This document shows, piece after piece, positions 7,788 to 15,354 of a stretch of DNA of 64,000 nucleotides. The DNA comes from Halopiger xanaduensis SH-6 (GTDB taxonomy: Archaea > Halobacteriota > Halobacteria > Halobacteriales > Natrialbaceae): positions 632,270 to 696,269 of the forward strand of contig NC_015666.1 in the NCBI RefSeq assembly GCF_000217715.1, read 5' to 3'. Position numbers and translations under genes: made by a program. How positions within the stretch are numbered: the first letter of the stretch is position 1; each line of letters opens with the position of its first letter. The notes beneath the pieces are model-generated. The model saw only the letters and a list, made by a program, of their open reading frames with translations. It was not told where the DNA came from and made no database searches.

Positions 7788-8953
7788 GCGACGAACAGGA
7801 CAACTACACGGTCGGCGGCTTTCGCGAGTACCAGGCCAACAACCTCGAGCGCGATCCCGACGAAGTGCTCCCGCACTCGGGATTCGTTCGCGACGAGCAT
7901 GTCGATCGCCAGCTGGCCATGCGGGCGATCCATCACGATGTGGACCGCTGGGACGGAAAGGCTGCGAAAGACTACATGGCCGTCGGCAAGAACCGCGACA
8001 TCCTGCGGGCAGAGGGCAGCGAGACGGCTCGCGACGCCCTCGAGAACGGCGACACGCTGACGCTGAAACACTACATCGGCGATCCCTCGCAGCAGGCCGA
8101 CCTCGCGGGGATCAAAGCGGTCACGCGGTTGCAAGAGATCGTCGCCGGCCCCGCGCCGGTGATCGTCGTGCTTGGGGAGATGGGCGCGGGGAAGACCGAC
8201 TTCGCTGGGCTGTTGGGCCAGTTGCGCGAGCGGTGGGTCGACGGCGACCTCCTGGTCGGCTCGAACATCCGGACGCTCGATCGACTCGACGACTGGGTAC
8301 GCGACGACGGCACCGTCGAGGACGGCTGGATTCCACACTACCCCCTACTCGAGGAGTGGGCAACGCAGGACGGCGATCCTGTCGAGAACCCCCAGCAGCC
8401 GAAACTATTCATCGGCGACGAGTTCTCGACCAATGCTAGCGGGACCGGCGCGGACGGCCACAAGGTTCGCCAGAAGATGGGGCCGTTGGTGTTCAAGATC
8501 CGCAAATACGGCGGCGCACTCATCTATATCGGTCACGACGAATCGTCGATTCACCCGCTCCTCTGGCGCGTTGGGACGATTATCAAGAAGAAATCGAAGA
8601 AGCAAGCCGTCGTCGCCGACCGCGTTTCCGGCGGCAAGCTCGTCGACGTCGATCCCCGTCCCCTCGAGGGGATTCCGCCGACGGACTGGAACTTCCACAC
8701 ACAGGACGAAGCCGATTGGTCGTGGGAAGCCCCCGAAGGCGACGACAAGGAAGGCGAGGCGATTGCCGAGGAAGACGTGAAGCGGGTCGCCGCCTGGACG
8801 ATGGAAAAGTGCCGCCGGCAGGGAATGTCCGCACGCGAAACCGCCGAGTTCGTCCCCTACAGCCACGCTACCGTCTCGAACTGGTGGAAAGAGATCGACG
8901 ACGGCGGCGAAAAGGCCGACTGGGTTAACACCGTCGAGCAGGTGATTGCATGA
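7784..8953 (+). CDS. VP8-like P-loop ATPase with C-terminal HTH
   Basis: The 389-residue protein has Walker A GEMGAGKT at 131-138 and a Walker B-like FIGDE near 209-213 (KLFIGDEFS). The N-terminal 100 residues are acidic and helical. The C-terminal 50 residues carry a helix-turn-helix (GMSARETAEFVPYSHATVSNWW). Pleolipoviruses encode a conserved putative ATPase (VP8 in HRPV-1) at this position, assumed to help genome handling or assembly. The HTH suggests direct contact with DNA. It is the last gene of the operon, followed by an inverted-repeat structure. Confidence 0.8.
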   Translation: MSDEQDNYTVGGFREYQANNLERDPDEVLPHSGFVRDEHVDRQLAMRAIHHDVDRWDGKAAKDYMAVGKNRDILRAEGSETARDALENGDTLTLKHYIGDPSQQADLAGIKAVTRLQEIVAGPAPVIVVLGEMGAGKTDFAGLLGQLRERWVDGDLLVGSNIRTLDRLDDWVRDDGTVEDGWIPHYPLLEEWATQDGDPVENPQQPKLFIGDEFSTNASGTGADGHKVRQKMGPLVFKIRKYGGALIYIGHDESSIHPLLWRVGTIIKKKSKKQAVVADRVSGGKLVDVDPRPLEGIPPTDWNFHTQDEADWSWEAPEGDDKEGEAIAEEDVKRVAAWTMEKCRRQGMSARETAEFVPYSHATVSNWWKEIDDGGEKADWVNTVEQVIA

Positions 8954-9003
8954 GGGCGTCGGGGTGTCAACCCGTAAAGCGAAACTCCCCCGGGTTTACT
9001 GTA

Positions 9004-9055
9004 GCCCATCGCCGGCCCCGGTCGCTCCCGAGCGGGAGCGATACGACCGATGGGC
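9004..9055. repeat. Nested inverted repeats after the ATPase gene
   Basis: An outer 8-base pair of arms (GCCCATCG at 9004-9011, CGATGGGC at 9048-9055) encloses a 9-base hairpin (TCGCTCCCG at 9022-9030, CGGGAGCGA at 9033-9041, loop AG). The structure lies between the ATPase stop and the promoter of the next gene. It could end the structural transcript, form a cruciform, or be a protein-binding site. No T-run follows it. Confidence 0.6.
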
Positions 9056-9080
9056 GGGCGGGTCGCAGGCGGCGGAGGTG

Positions 9081-9089
9081 TATATATAG
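9081..9089 (+). promoter_or_regulatory. TATA box of the small nuclease gene
   Basis: TATATATAG is a strong archaeal TATA element. With the usual spacing of about 26 bases, transcription would begin near 9108-9112, close to the two possible GTG starts (9105 and 9114). That predicts a leaderless mRNA independent of the virion operon. Confidence 0.6.
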
Positions 9090-9104
9090 CGGCGCGCGAC
9101 GCGC

Positions 9105-9497
9105 GTGGTCCGCGTGAACCGCTCGAAGCGCGCCAATCACTTCGGCACGATCTGCGAAAAGCGGATGGCCCGGAAGCGTCGGTTCGATCTCGAGCGGGCC
9201 AGCTGGCACGACGCCAGATTCGGGAACGGAACACCCGTCGAAATCAAGAGTACCATGCTCGAGCATTCGAACGGCCAACCGGGGAACTTCAAGATCTATC
9301 GGGAGTATCACGACAAGCTACAGCGCCACAACGGCTGGTACTGTTTCGTCGTTTACCGACCGCACGGCCGTTCGGGACTGACTATCGTGAAGGATAAGAT
9401 GGTTCGAGCGTGTGATCTCCCGCTACTCCGATGGCACGGTGGTGGCGATCATCGTGGAACCGAGCAAGCGAAGATCGCGATCGGCGATATCTTCTAA
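9105..9497 (+). CDS. Small PD-(D/E)XK-like nuclease
   Basis: The 130-residue protein (GTG start at 9105; GTG at 9114 is also possible) reads NRSKRANHFGTICEKRMA early on, then a conserved Asp in SWHDARF, then GTPVEIKST. The order of N-terminal Glu, Asp and E-x-K resembles the PD-(D/E)XK restriction/resolvase fold. The C-terminus has RWHGGGDHRG and an acidic end. Similar small proteins recur in haloarchaeal proviruses. It may resolve or cut DNA during replication. The fold assignment comes from motif order only. Confidence 0.55.
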   Translation: MVRVNRSKRANHFGTICEKRMARKRRFDLERASWHDARFGNGTPVEIKSTMLEHSNGQPGNFKIYREYHDKLQRHNGWYCFVVYRPHGRSGLTIVKDKMVRACDLPLLRWHGGGDHRGTEQAKIAIGDIF

Positions 9498-9535
9498 TTC
9501 GACTTGTTGAACACCTCAAACAGAGATAAGCGATG

Positions 9536-9553
9536 CTAGCTTGGGGAGGCTAG
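9536..9553. terminator. Possible bidirectional terminator hairpin
   Basis: CTAGC at 9536-9540 and GCTAG at 9549-9553 form a short stem with an 8-base loop between two convergent genes, overlapping the stop codon of the leftward one. CTAG is normally rare in such genomes, so two copies stand out. Confidence 0.3.
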
Positions 9554-10014
9554 TTCTTCCATTCCACTGTATCTGGGTCCTCGCGGGCTCGCTGTCGAAT
9601 CTTCGACCAATAGTCCCAGACCGTCCTCCGATCTACCCCCAGAGTCGCCGCAATCTCTCTGGTGGGTTCCTCCTGCACTACATATAGATATGCGGCAATT
9701 GCTGGGCGACCATCGAGCGCAACTTTCAGGGGGACTCCATCATCGCCAACATCCTGCTGGCTGAAGTCTCCGAGAGTAATTAGGAGAGAGGTATGGAGGG
9801 CTGCCTTTTTAGCATCATTGAAGTGTAATTCAATTTCACCTTCGAACGGGTTCTGGTAGGTCAGCTTATACTCGCGAGGAGTCTGGTCGGAAGGATCTTG
9901 AATTAGCTTGGCGTTGTACTGGCCAACGTTCTCAATCAGTGTGCGTCGATATGCTTCTGGATCTGGATACTCCTCGAGGTCGCGCTCACTACGATTGGAA
10001 TTTGGGTCGCGCAT
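9550..10014 (-). CDS. Provirus protein with C-terminal HTH
   Basis: The 154-residue protein has a mixed N-terminal domain and a clear helix-turn-helix at about residues 115-143 (EEPTREIAATLGVDRRTVWDYW), the style of sigma-70 region 4 or Sigma54/transposase-type HTHs. The middle (residues 75-112) is helical and may mediate dimerisation. It stands alone, read leftward, with its start near 10014. It is likely a regulator of the provirus; its target is unknown. Confidence 0.65.
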   Translation of the reverse strand: MRDPNSNRSERDLEEYPDPEAYRRTLIENVGQYNAKLIQDPSDQTPREYKLTYQNPFEGEIELHFNDAKKAALHTSLLITLGDFSQQDVGDDGVPLKVALDGRPAIAAYLYVVQEEPTREIAATLGVDRRTVWDYWSKIRQRAREDPDTVEWKN

Positions 10015-10126
10015 AACTTAGATAAATTGCCGAAGTGACTTAGGTATTTTGACGAAGTTTGGTCACCTACCATTGAATCCAGACTCTATACGGGCTTCCG
10101 TGATATCGGGAGTGGGGTGCCAACCT

Positions 10127-10381
10127 CTAATCTTGAACAATGGTAACGGTCTTCTCTACCTCGAAGTTCGTCACTCGAGTCGATAACGTTTCAGCGATCT
10201 CCCGGCGCTGCTCGTGAGTGAGATCGTCGCGCTCGAGGACCTGGCGTGCAGCTGCGACGAGACGGGGCACGTCTTCGCAGGCAGAGACCACGGCTTTCGT
10301 CTTGTTACAGTCGTAGAAATCTGCTGCTCGTTCGATTGCATCCTCGCGATAGGCGTAGTCGCCGTCAGTTCGAATTCGCAT
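10127..10381 (-). CDS. Small conserved haloarchaeal provirus protein
   Basis: This is an 84-residue protein starting MRIRTDGDYAYREDAIERA. An upstream GTG at 10393 is less likely because related small proteins start at this Met. It is mostly helical and charged, with KTKAVVSACEDVPRLVAAARQVL in the middle resembling a ribbon-helix-helix or DNA-binding accessory protein. I know of similar uncharacterised proteins near haloarchaeal proviruses. No function can be stated. Confidence 0.6.
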   Translation of the reverse strand: MRIRTDGDYAYREDAIERAADFYDCNKTKAVVSACEDVPRLVAAARQVLERDDLTHEQRREIAETLSTRVTNFEVEKTVTIVQD

Positions 10382-10511
10382 GCTCGTACACACGACCCCG
10401 GAAATCCTAGTTTTTTCGACTCACTGGACCGGTCTATACAGCCCAAATCCGGGGTGTTTCTATCACTCTACCAGAGCGGTCGACGGGATCATCATGGTGA
10501 TCGCCGACCAA

Positions 10512-10544
10512 TATGCACACGGCACTGCTCGATTCGTGTGCATA
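10512..10544. repeat. Perfect 10-base inverted repeat
   Basis: TATGCACACG at 10512-10521 and CGTGTGCATA at 10535-10544 form perfect arms around a 13-base loop. The site lies in the 243-base gap (10382-10624) upstream of the small provirus gene and downstream of the A+T-rich island, where I see no gene. It could be an operator or the stem of a small RNA or terminator. Confidence 0.5.
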
Positions 10545-10624
10545 CTCGGGAAACGGATTCTGTCAACGTGCAACCCCAGGGGGAGAAGAAAGATCCATAG
10601 AGCGATTTTCAATAAGATTTATTG

Positions 10625-10891
10625 CTATTTCGCCTGTTCTGATAACCTCTTTAGTTTCAAATATTTCAAGTACAGTATACTTGACGTTAGGAAAACACCG
10701 AATATGAATATCAGTGATACAAAGACCAATAATAGATACTCAGTAGAAGATATCTCTGAGTTTAGACTTTCAGCAAGGAGATTATATCTAGAAGCCCCTA
10801 TTTGGATTGTTCCAGCAATATTAGCTAGTAAAATTGCTGTAATGCAGAAGTCAGTACCAATCTCAGCAAGACCGACTTGTTTAAAGCTCAT
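10625..10891 (-). CDS. Two-helix membrane protein of the A+T-rich island
   Basis: The 88-residue protein has two hydrophobic segments (about residues 14-32, ITAILLANIAGTIQIG, and 50-75, EYLLLVFVSLIFIFGVFL) and a basic end (KYLKLKRLSEQAK). Its start overlaps the stop of the upstream gene by four bases, so the two are translationally coupled. I recognise no family. The pair may form one membrane complex. Confidence 0.6.
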   Translation of the reverse strand: MSFKQVGLAEIGTDFCITAILLANIAGTIQIGASRYNLLAESLNSEISSTEYLLLVFVSLIFIFGVFLTSSILYLKYLKLKRLSEQAK

Positions 10892-11289
10892 AACTCGTCA
10901 GGGATTCCCATTTTATAAGCGAATATCAAAAAGGCAATCCCAATTCCAAATAGAGGTATGAATCCATATCCAGAGACTATTATACTTATTAACATTCCTA
11001 CAACTCCCACAAAAATTGTTGCAAGAACAACCGATCGATAGAGGTCTTCAGCAGTGAATTCAGTAGGATCATTCTCTTTTTTCACATGACGTTCCAACCC
11101 ATCCATCTTGCGGTTAATCTTCCCCCGCAAGTGCTTTCTTTCTTGTTGTGCTAATTCCTGATTTTCCTGTATATTTTGTAAGTTCTGTATGATTCTTTCA
11201 TCGATTTCATCTTCAGAGTTATCTACTAGATCCCGTGGATTTGGGGAGGGGTTCTCACCGTCACTCTGATCAGTTCCAGGTTCAGACAT
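10888..11289 (-). CDS. Coiled-coil protein with two C-terminal membrane helices
   Basis: This 133-residue protein opens with an acidic disordered stretch, followed by a helical region rich in Gln, Glu and Lys (about residues 28-75) with coiled-coil character. Two membrane helices follow near 84-106 and 108-126. The arrangement, a cytoplasmic sensor-like coil plus a membrane hairpin, recalls small membrane effectors of defence or exclusion systems, but I recognise no motif. It is coupled to the downstream gene by an ATGA overlap. Confidence 0.6.
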   Translation of the reverse strand: MSEPGTDQSDGENPSPNPRDLVDNSEDEIDERIIQNLQNIQENQELAQQERKHLRGKINRKMDGLERHVKKENDPTEFTAEDLYRSVVLATIFVGVVGMLISIIVSGYGFIPLFGIGIAFLIFAYKMGIPDEL

Positions 11290-11337
11290 TGTAATTGACT
11301 CTACACTGCTAATTGAAATTGCTATTGGTTCAATGTA

Positions 11338-11691
11338 CTATCCTTCAATATTATCATCAGCACTATCATCGCTATAACCTAGTTCCTTCGTATAAATATC
11401 AACTATAATAGATGGTGAATTTTCAATCTCTAACTCACCGTCTGGATTTTCCACACTGACCTTAGAGTATTGCTTTGAGATTTCCGTAATTTCATAACTC
11501 CCAAATGAATTCATCTCTATATCATCATCCATTTCCTCTCCTTCAAATTCTTTGAATGTTATATTCGTTAACAGAATTTCTTCCCCCTCATTTGGTATTG
11601 GTAAATTATCAGATGTAAACTCTTCTATCAATTCGCCATCTTCATCGTAAAACCTGAGGAATATCCCTGCGGAAGTACTTCTATTGTCCAT
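11338..11691 (-). CDS. Acidic soluble protein of the A+T-rich island
   Basis: The 117-residue protein is very acidic and rich in beta-type segments (GIFLRFYDEDGELIEEF, ILLTNITFKEF, SIIVDIYT), with no signal peptide or membrane segment. It ends in an Asp-rich tail. It starts about 120 bases after the four-helix gene at 11809-12366 and precedes the coiled-coil gene by 48 bases. No family was recognised. Confidence 0.55.
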   Translation of the reverse strand: MDNRSTSAGIFLRFYDEDGELIEEFTSDNLPIPNEGEEILLTNITFKEFEGEEMDDDIEMNSFGSYEITEISKQYSKVSVENPDGELEIENSPSIIVDIYTKELGYSDDSADDNIEG

Positions 11692-11808
11692 GCTGACTTA
11701 TTCACCGTTTAGCATTAGTAACTGCTTCGAATTATAAAAAGAGTGGCTCTTATAGCAGGAATTGTTTCTAAGTACAGTGAATCTGAGAGAAAGGATATGA
11801 ATTGGTCC

Positions 11809-12366
11809 TTATTCTACGTCGTCTAGTGACCTATACAGATCCTCTATTGGCTTTCGCAAGTTCTCCGGAACTTCCTCAAGATCACTCAGCTGAATATCTT
11901 TCATCCCTTCACGCAACTCTAACAATGGCTCCTGTAGGTCGCTTGGGACTGCATGCAAGTCTTTAGGCGGTTTTATTGTCCATTTGAACAAGAGCCAGGA
12001 AAAAGTAGCCAATATTGTAAGAAAAGAGCCAACGAAAAACAGTACAGTACTTATTAGGTTATTATGGTTTAAAACACTAAATAATTCGGACATACCATAA
12101 ATATGCGAGGGAACATAAATCAAGAGAGAAATCATATATAAAGCCGCAAGTTTGGTTGGGTCCATGCTATTTCCCAAAAACATTCTACCATTCAGATAAT
12201 ATGAGTGAGCTATATCCATTGCCGGAAAAATCATTGAGAGGATCCCTACAATCAAATATTGTAATTCGCCTTCAAGATGATATAGATAACCAAACACGAC
12301 TGGAACATATAAATAGAGGATCTCAACTTCTTCTTTTAGCAGACTTGGCAAGTCAGTCGATTGCAT
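11809..12366 (-). CDS. Multi-pass membrane protein with acidic C-terminal tail
   Basis: This is a 185-residue protein with about four hydrophobic segments between residues 14 and 130 (for example LYLYVPVVFGYLYHL, YLIVGILSMIFPAM, LAALYMISLLIYVP, TVLFFVGSFLTILATFSWLLF). A soluble tail of about 55 residues rich in Leu, Pro and Glu follows. It is the first gene of the A+T-rich group in reading direction. No family was recognised. A role in membrane-based superinfection exclusion or defence is possible but unproven. Confidence 0.6.
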   Translation of the reverse strand: MQSTDLPSLLKEEVEILYLYVPVVFGYLYHLEGELQYLIVGILSMIFPAMDIAHSYYLNGRMFLGNSMDPTKLAALYMISLLIYVPSHIYGMSELFSVLNHNNLISTVLFFVGSFLTILATFSWLLFKWTIKPPKDLHAVPSDLQEPLLELREGMKDIQLSDLEEVPENLRKPIEDLYRSLDDVE

Positions 12367-12424
12367 ATTAATCGGTTATTGATAGTTTGTAATAACACGG
12401 TCGGTAGAGTTCTAACTATTTTGC

Positions 12425-12625
12425 GCTCCTAAGGAGCAGAATAAGCGCTTAGACTGCCTCGTTTCGTGAGTTTCAACTGGAGATTTTTCACGGGGACGAG
12501 GCAGGGGCGCTGTAATTTTTGGCGCTGTCGCCTTGGCGACACCCGCCAAGGGGCGTTTCGCGCGCAGCGCGAAACCGACCCGCAGGCGACCCGTCGCGAT
12601 CGCGACGGCGGCACCTCCTCGAGGA
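12425..12625. repeat. Dense palindrome block, candidate replication origin
   Basis: Eight inverted repeats occur in 201 bases: 12425-12437 (6-base arms), 12442-12451 (10-base palindrome), 12454-12462 with 12496-12504 (9-base arms), 12526-12541 (7-base arms), 12531-12551 (8-base arms, overlapping the previous one), 12555-12575 (9-base arms, 3-base loop), 12591-12608 (18-base perfect palindrome) and 12616-12625 (10-base palindrome). The block sits in the gene-free gap 12367-12721 between the A+T-rich island and the large replication-type gene. A replication origin, a partition site or stacked terminators are all possible. Confidence 0.7.
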
Positions 12626-12721
12626 AAAAACTACAATCAGAATTGACTAACAGCCGCTATTATACAAGCGAACTTGCCGAAAACAGGCCGCAGAATAGTG
12701 TTGCCACTCACGAGGGCGGTT

Positions 12722-14341
12722 CTACCAGTCGGCGATCGCACCCACGCGGTGGCTGTCGCGGCCGCCTCCAGGTGTCCGCCAGACCATCGACACCTTGCTG
12801 AACGGCACGACGTCGTTTCCGGAGTGACGCCACGCGTCGATCGCCTCCTGGGCGACGCGCCGAGCGTTCTCGAAGCTATCGGCCTTCTTCAGCGACAGAA
12901 TCGCGTCAATTCGGAGCTTCTTCGGATTGCCGCTTTCGTCGAATTCGATTTCAGCACCGTTCTCTGCGAGCCACTTCTGGAACGGCGACGACTCGGCGAT
13001 ATGGTCGGCCAGGCCCATCACATGCTGAATGCGATCAGCGAAACTCTCGATTGCGTACTCGGCTGACTCGACAAGTGCACGCAACTCCTCCTGATACTTC
13101 CGCGCTCGGAACGAGATTTCGCCTTGATCCAACTCGAGGATGTCGCCGAGGTCTTCGATCGCGCGGTAGATCGTTGCCGGGTGCTTGCCCAACTCGTCGG
13201 CGAGACCGTCGACGGTCCCACTGCCGTCGGTGGCAACTGTCTCGGTCACCTCGCGGGCAGTCTCGCCCATGTCCCGCAGCGTCGTCATCAACAGGTGGTC
13301 CGTCTTCGCCTCGAGGCGCGGCGTCGGATCTTCGTAGAGTTCGACCTGGTCGTCTCGAGCGACGGCATCGAAGTGATCGTCGGGCACGTACACGTCGTTC
13401 CCGTCAGGACCGAACGGGATATCTTCCCAGTGCAGCGCGTTCAGTAGCGTCTCGTCTATCTGTTCGGTTACCTCGTGACGGTCGGCCCATGCCCATGCCT
13501 CACCGTCGTTCATTGACTTGTTCACCAGGACTTCCACCTTCGGATGGTACGACGGGTGATCTTTCGAGACTGCGTCCGGATCAGCCAGCTGGTAGATCTC
13601 GAACTTCCGCCCATAGGTGTGACCGGGCAGTAACTTTGCAGCTGACGTAGGATCGAGGATCAGCCGGTTCTGGTGATTGATCACTTCCTTGTTGTTGAGT
13701 TGCAACTCCGCGACGATCCCCTCGAGGTCGGAGAGATAGTGAACTACCTTCTGCAGCACACCGGCCGATGCGAGCTTTTCGGCCCACTGCCGACGGATTC
13801 GGACGTACCGCTCGTACGCCCACATCCGACTCGCCGGGTGCGGGTCCGTCCGGAAGTACTCGGGATGGACTCGCTCTTCGGCGTGCTCGAAGATCGCCGT
13901 GAAGAACTCCGGCAGCAACTCGAGACCACGGTCGGGCTCGATGTTACTGACGTGGAACTCGACGTCGACGCCGCCGACCTCGCCGATCTGATTCTCCCAG
14001 GGGAGATTCACCGGCTCGCCGGTCTCCCAGTGGCGCATGTTCGGGAACCGCGGCGAGATATTGTACGACGCCTTCCGCTCGCCGCGCCCGCGCCCGCGAA
14101 TATCCCACTCGTAGAGCCGCTCGGCGTTGATTCCGTCAGATAGTCGCGGCGCGAACCCCGACTTGCTGTAGCTCACCTCGAGGTGCCAGGGCTCGCCGTC
14201 GATCTCGATGTCCAGCTCCAGGTATCCCTCGAACGGTGGGCCGAGCATCACCGACGACAGTGCATCGTATGGACCGCGGCCCCAGTCGGGCCACTTCCAG
14301 CGGCCCTCGATCTCGTGCGGCGTCGTCTCGACCTGCGTCAT
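12722..14341 (-). CDS. Large conserved provirus protein, probable replication protein
   Basis: The 539-residue protein is soluble, without signal peptide or membrane segments. The N-terminal two thirds are a large mixed domain unfamiliar by motif (DUF7845-like, as I recall from haloarchaeal proviruses). Around residues 360-410 is a winged-helix/HTH segment (GTVDGLADELGKHPATIYRAIEDLG). The C-terminus is helical and ends in a basic segment. It is last in a tightly overlapping leftward operon with two zinc-ribbon proteins. Large wHTH proteins at this position are the suspected replication proteins of betapleolipoviruses. Function is inferred from context and the adjoining palindromes. Confidence 0.6.
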   Translation of the reverse strand: MTQVETTPHEIEGRWKWPDWGRGPYDALSSVMLGPPFEGYLELDIEIDGEPWHLEVSYSKSGFAPRLSDGINAERLYEWDIRGRGRGERKASYNISPRFPNMRHWETGEPVNLPWENQIGEVGGVDVEFHVSNIEPDRGLELLPEFFTAIFEHAEERVHPEYFRTDPHPASRMWAYERYVRIRRQWAEKLASAGVLQKVVHYLSDLEGIVAELQLNNKEVINHQNRLILDPTSAAKLLPGHTYGRKFEIYQLADPDAVSKDHPSYHPKVEVLVNKSMNDGEAWAWADRHEVTEQIDETLLNALHWEDIPFGPDGNDVYVPDDHFDAVARDDQVELYEDPTPRLEAKTDHLLMTTLRDMGETAREVTETVATDGSGTVDGLADELGKHPATIYRAIEDLGDILELDQGEISFRARKYQEELRALVESAEYAIESFADRIQHVMGLADHIAESSPFQKWLAENGAEIEFDESGNPKKLRIDAILSLKKADSFENARRVAQEAIDAWRHSGNDVVPFSKVSMVWRTPGGGRDSHRVGAIADW

Positions 14342-14448
14342 CGCCCCCGTTCCTCCTCGGGGTCAGTCCGACCGACGAGATCGGCACCGCACTCCGAACA
14401 GCGGTAGACCTTCGCGCTCTCGGCGTCGCAAACCGGACACTCCGTCAT
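14338..14448 (-). CDS. 36-residue zinc-ribbon microprotein
   Basis: The reading frame encodes MTECPVCDAESAKVYRCSEC followed by GADLVGRTDPEEERGR. Two CxxC pairs (Cys 4/7 and Cys 17/20) form a complete zinc-ribbon knuckle. It overlaps its upstream neighbour (14445-14951) and its downstream neighbour (ending at 14341) by four bases each (ATGA), so translation of all three is coupled. A role as accessory nucleic-acid-binding protein for replication or transcription is likely. Confidence 0.7.
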   Translation of the reverse strand: MTECPVCDAESAKVYRCSECGADLVGRTDPEEERGR

Positions 14449-14951
14449 CGGCCCGAGTCACCCCCTTGCCTTCGCGTGGAATTCTCAGAATGTGAAGGCG
14501 AGTGACCGATGTCCGTGCGGTTGTCGCTGCGAGCAGCGCCGGACTCGAACGACTCACACTCGGTTAGTTGAATTCCCGCAACGCCGTGCTCGATACTACA
14601 CGCAGCGATCGTCGCGGCGAACTCTCGCCCGAATATTTTCACCGTGACGCGCTTGCACCGCCAGATTCCCGAGAAGTCGAATCCTTCGCTGACAGCTGAT
14701 GCGACGGGAACGCTCACGATCACGTCGCCGTCGAACCGGTCGACCTGTTCGGCCGGTACCCGCTCGCCGTCGATGGTGACCGGGACGTATCGCTCGCTCG
14801 AGTCGGTTCCGCCGTCGGTCCGAATCTCGCGATCGTCTCGTTCCTCGAGCGCACGACGAACGTCGGCGTCGCTCGCTTGATGGGCCGGATGGGCTATGGG
14901 CGTCCGGTTCTCGACATCGTACAGTCGGTTCGCCCGGACGAACTCAGACAT
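14445..14951 (-). CDS. Provirus protein of unknown function in replication operon
   Basis: This is a 168-residue protein from the ATG at 14951; a GTG at 14960 is also possible. It starts MSEFVRANRLYDVENRTPIA, has a central beta-rich region (VPVTIDGERVPAEQVDRF, DVIVSVPVASAV, KRVTVKIFGREFAATIAAC) and a disordered Ser/Arg-rich tail. No family was recognised. It overlaps the upstream zinc-ribbon gene by eight bases and the downstream one by four. Confidence 0.6.
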   Translation of the reverse strand: MSEFVRANRLYDVENRTPIAHPAHQASDADVRRALEERDDREIRTDGGTDSSERYVPVTIDGERVPAEQVDRFDGDVIVSVPVASAVSEGFDFSGIWRCKRVTVKIFGREFAATIAACSIEHGVAGIQLTECESFESGAARSDNRTDIGHSPSHSENSTRRQGGDSGR

Positions 14952-15183
14952 CGGGCTCACCCCCGTGGCGGCCGGGCGACGTTTCTGGGTCTGGGACCTC
15001 GACGTCTTTTCCGGCGGCGGACCCGCGAGTTAGCCGCGCGTAGGTGTCGCACTCGGGACAGCGGTGGACGCGGTCGTTCTCGTCACCGAAGACGCGACCG
15101 AACCGATCGGTGATGAACGAGTCGCAGTGCAGGCACGTCGACCGGCCAGCTGACGGCCATGGTGCGACCGTCACGCCGACCAC
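14944..15183 (-). CDS. Zinc-ribbon protein, DUF7563-like
   Basis: The 79-residue protein (GTG start at 15183) contains CLHCDSF and CPECDTYARLTRG, two CxxC knuckles about 24 residues apart, with ITDRFGRVFGDENDRVHRC between them. It ends in a Pro/Asp-rich tail. Proteins with this pattern are widespread in haloarchaeal viruses and proviruses, from memory DUF7563. It is first in the leftward replication-type operon, closest to the tRNA. It likely binds nucleic acid or a polymerase partner. Confidence 0.65.
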   Translation of the reverse strand: MVGVTVAPWPSAGRSTCLHCDSFITDRFGRVFGDENDRVHRCPECDTYARLTRGSAAGKDVEVPDPETSPGRHGGEPDV

Positions 15184-15354
15184 CCCACCGTGGTCCCAAC
15201 AACGGAAACCGCAAGCGGGCGACGGGGTGCGTTCAACGGTTGAACGGAATCCCGATTCTCAGGGCGGATTTCGAGTTCGGAATCCCGCGAATACGAACGA
15301 TAGCGACTCTCGAACGGACTTCTGGATAGAAGCCCTAAAACGATAGTTTTCGCA
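15184..15354. other. Right end of provirus, next to attachment tRNA
   Basis: No gene is seen. At 15315-15332 the 9-mers CGGACTTCT and GGATAGAAG adjoin; both are pieces of the tRNA-Arg anticodon arm, the second repeated in the same orientation at 15417-15425. The promoter of the leftward replication operon must lie in this stretch, though no strong TATA box stands out. Confidence 0.4.

Larger units (their letters stand above)
10585..12424. other. A+T-rich cargo island within the provirus
   Basis: Base composition falls sharply here compared with both sides. The region is full of poly-A/T runs and AAT, ATT and ATA codons, while flanking genes are GC-rich. It contains four leftward genes (10625-10891, 10888-11289, 11338-11691, 11809-12366), three of which encode membrane proteins. 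The composition points to recent gain from a low-GC source, as expected for virus cargo genes. Confidence 0.75.

Noticed and set aside
10380-10961. 193-residue plus-strand frame running into the A+T-rich island
   Set aside because: It crosses the composition boundary and is antisense to the two coupled membrane-protein genes; the reverse-strand genes have clear membrane helices and an ATGA overlap.
12466-12801. Frames across the palindrome block
   Set aside because: They are Arg/Ser/Thr-rich, span the hairpins and overlap the C-terminal coding end of the large replication-type gene.
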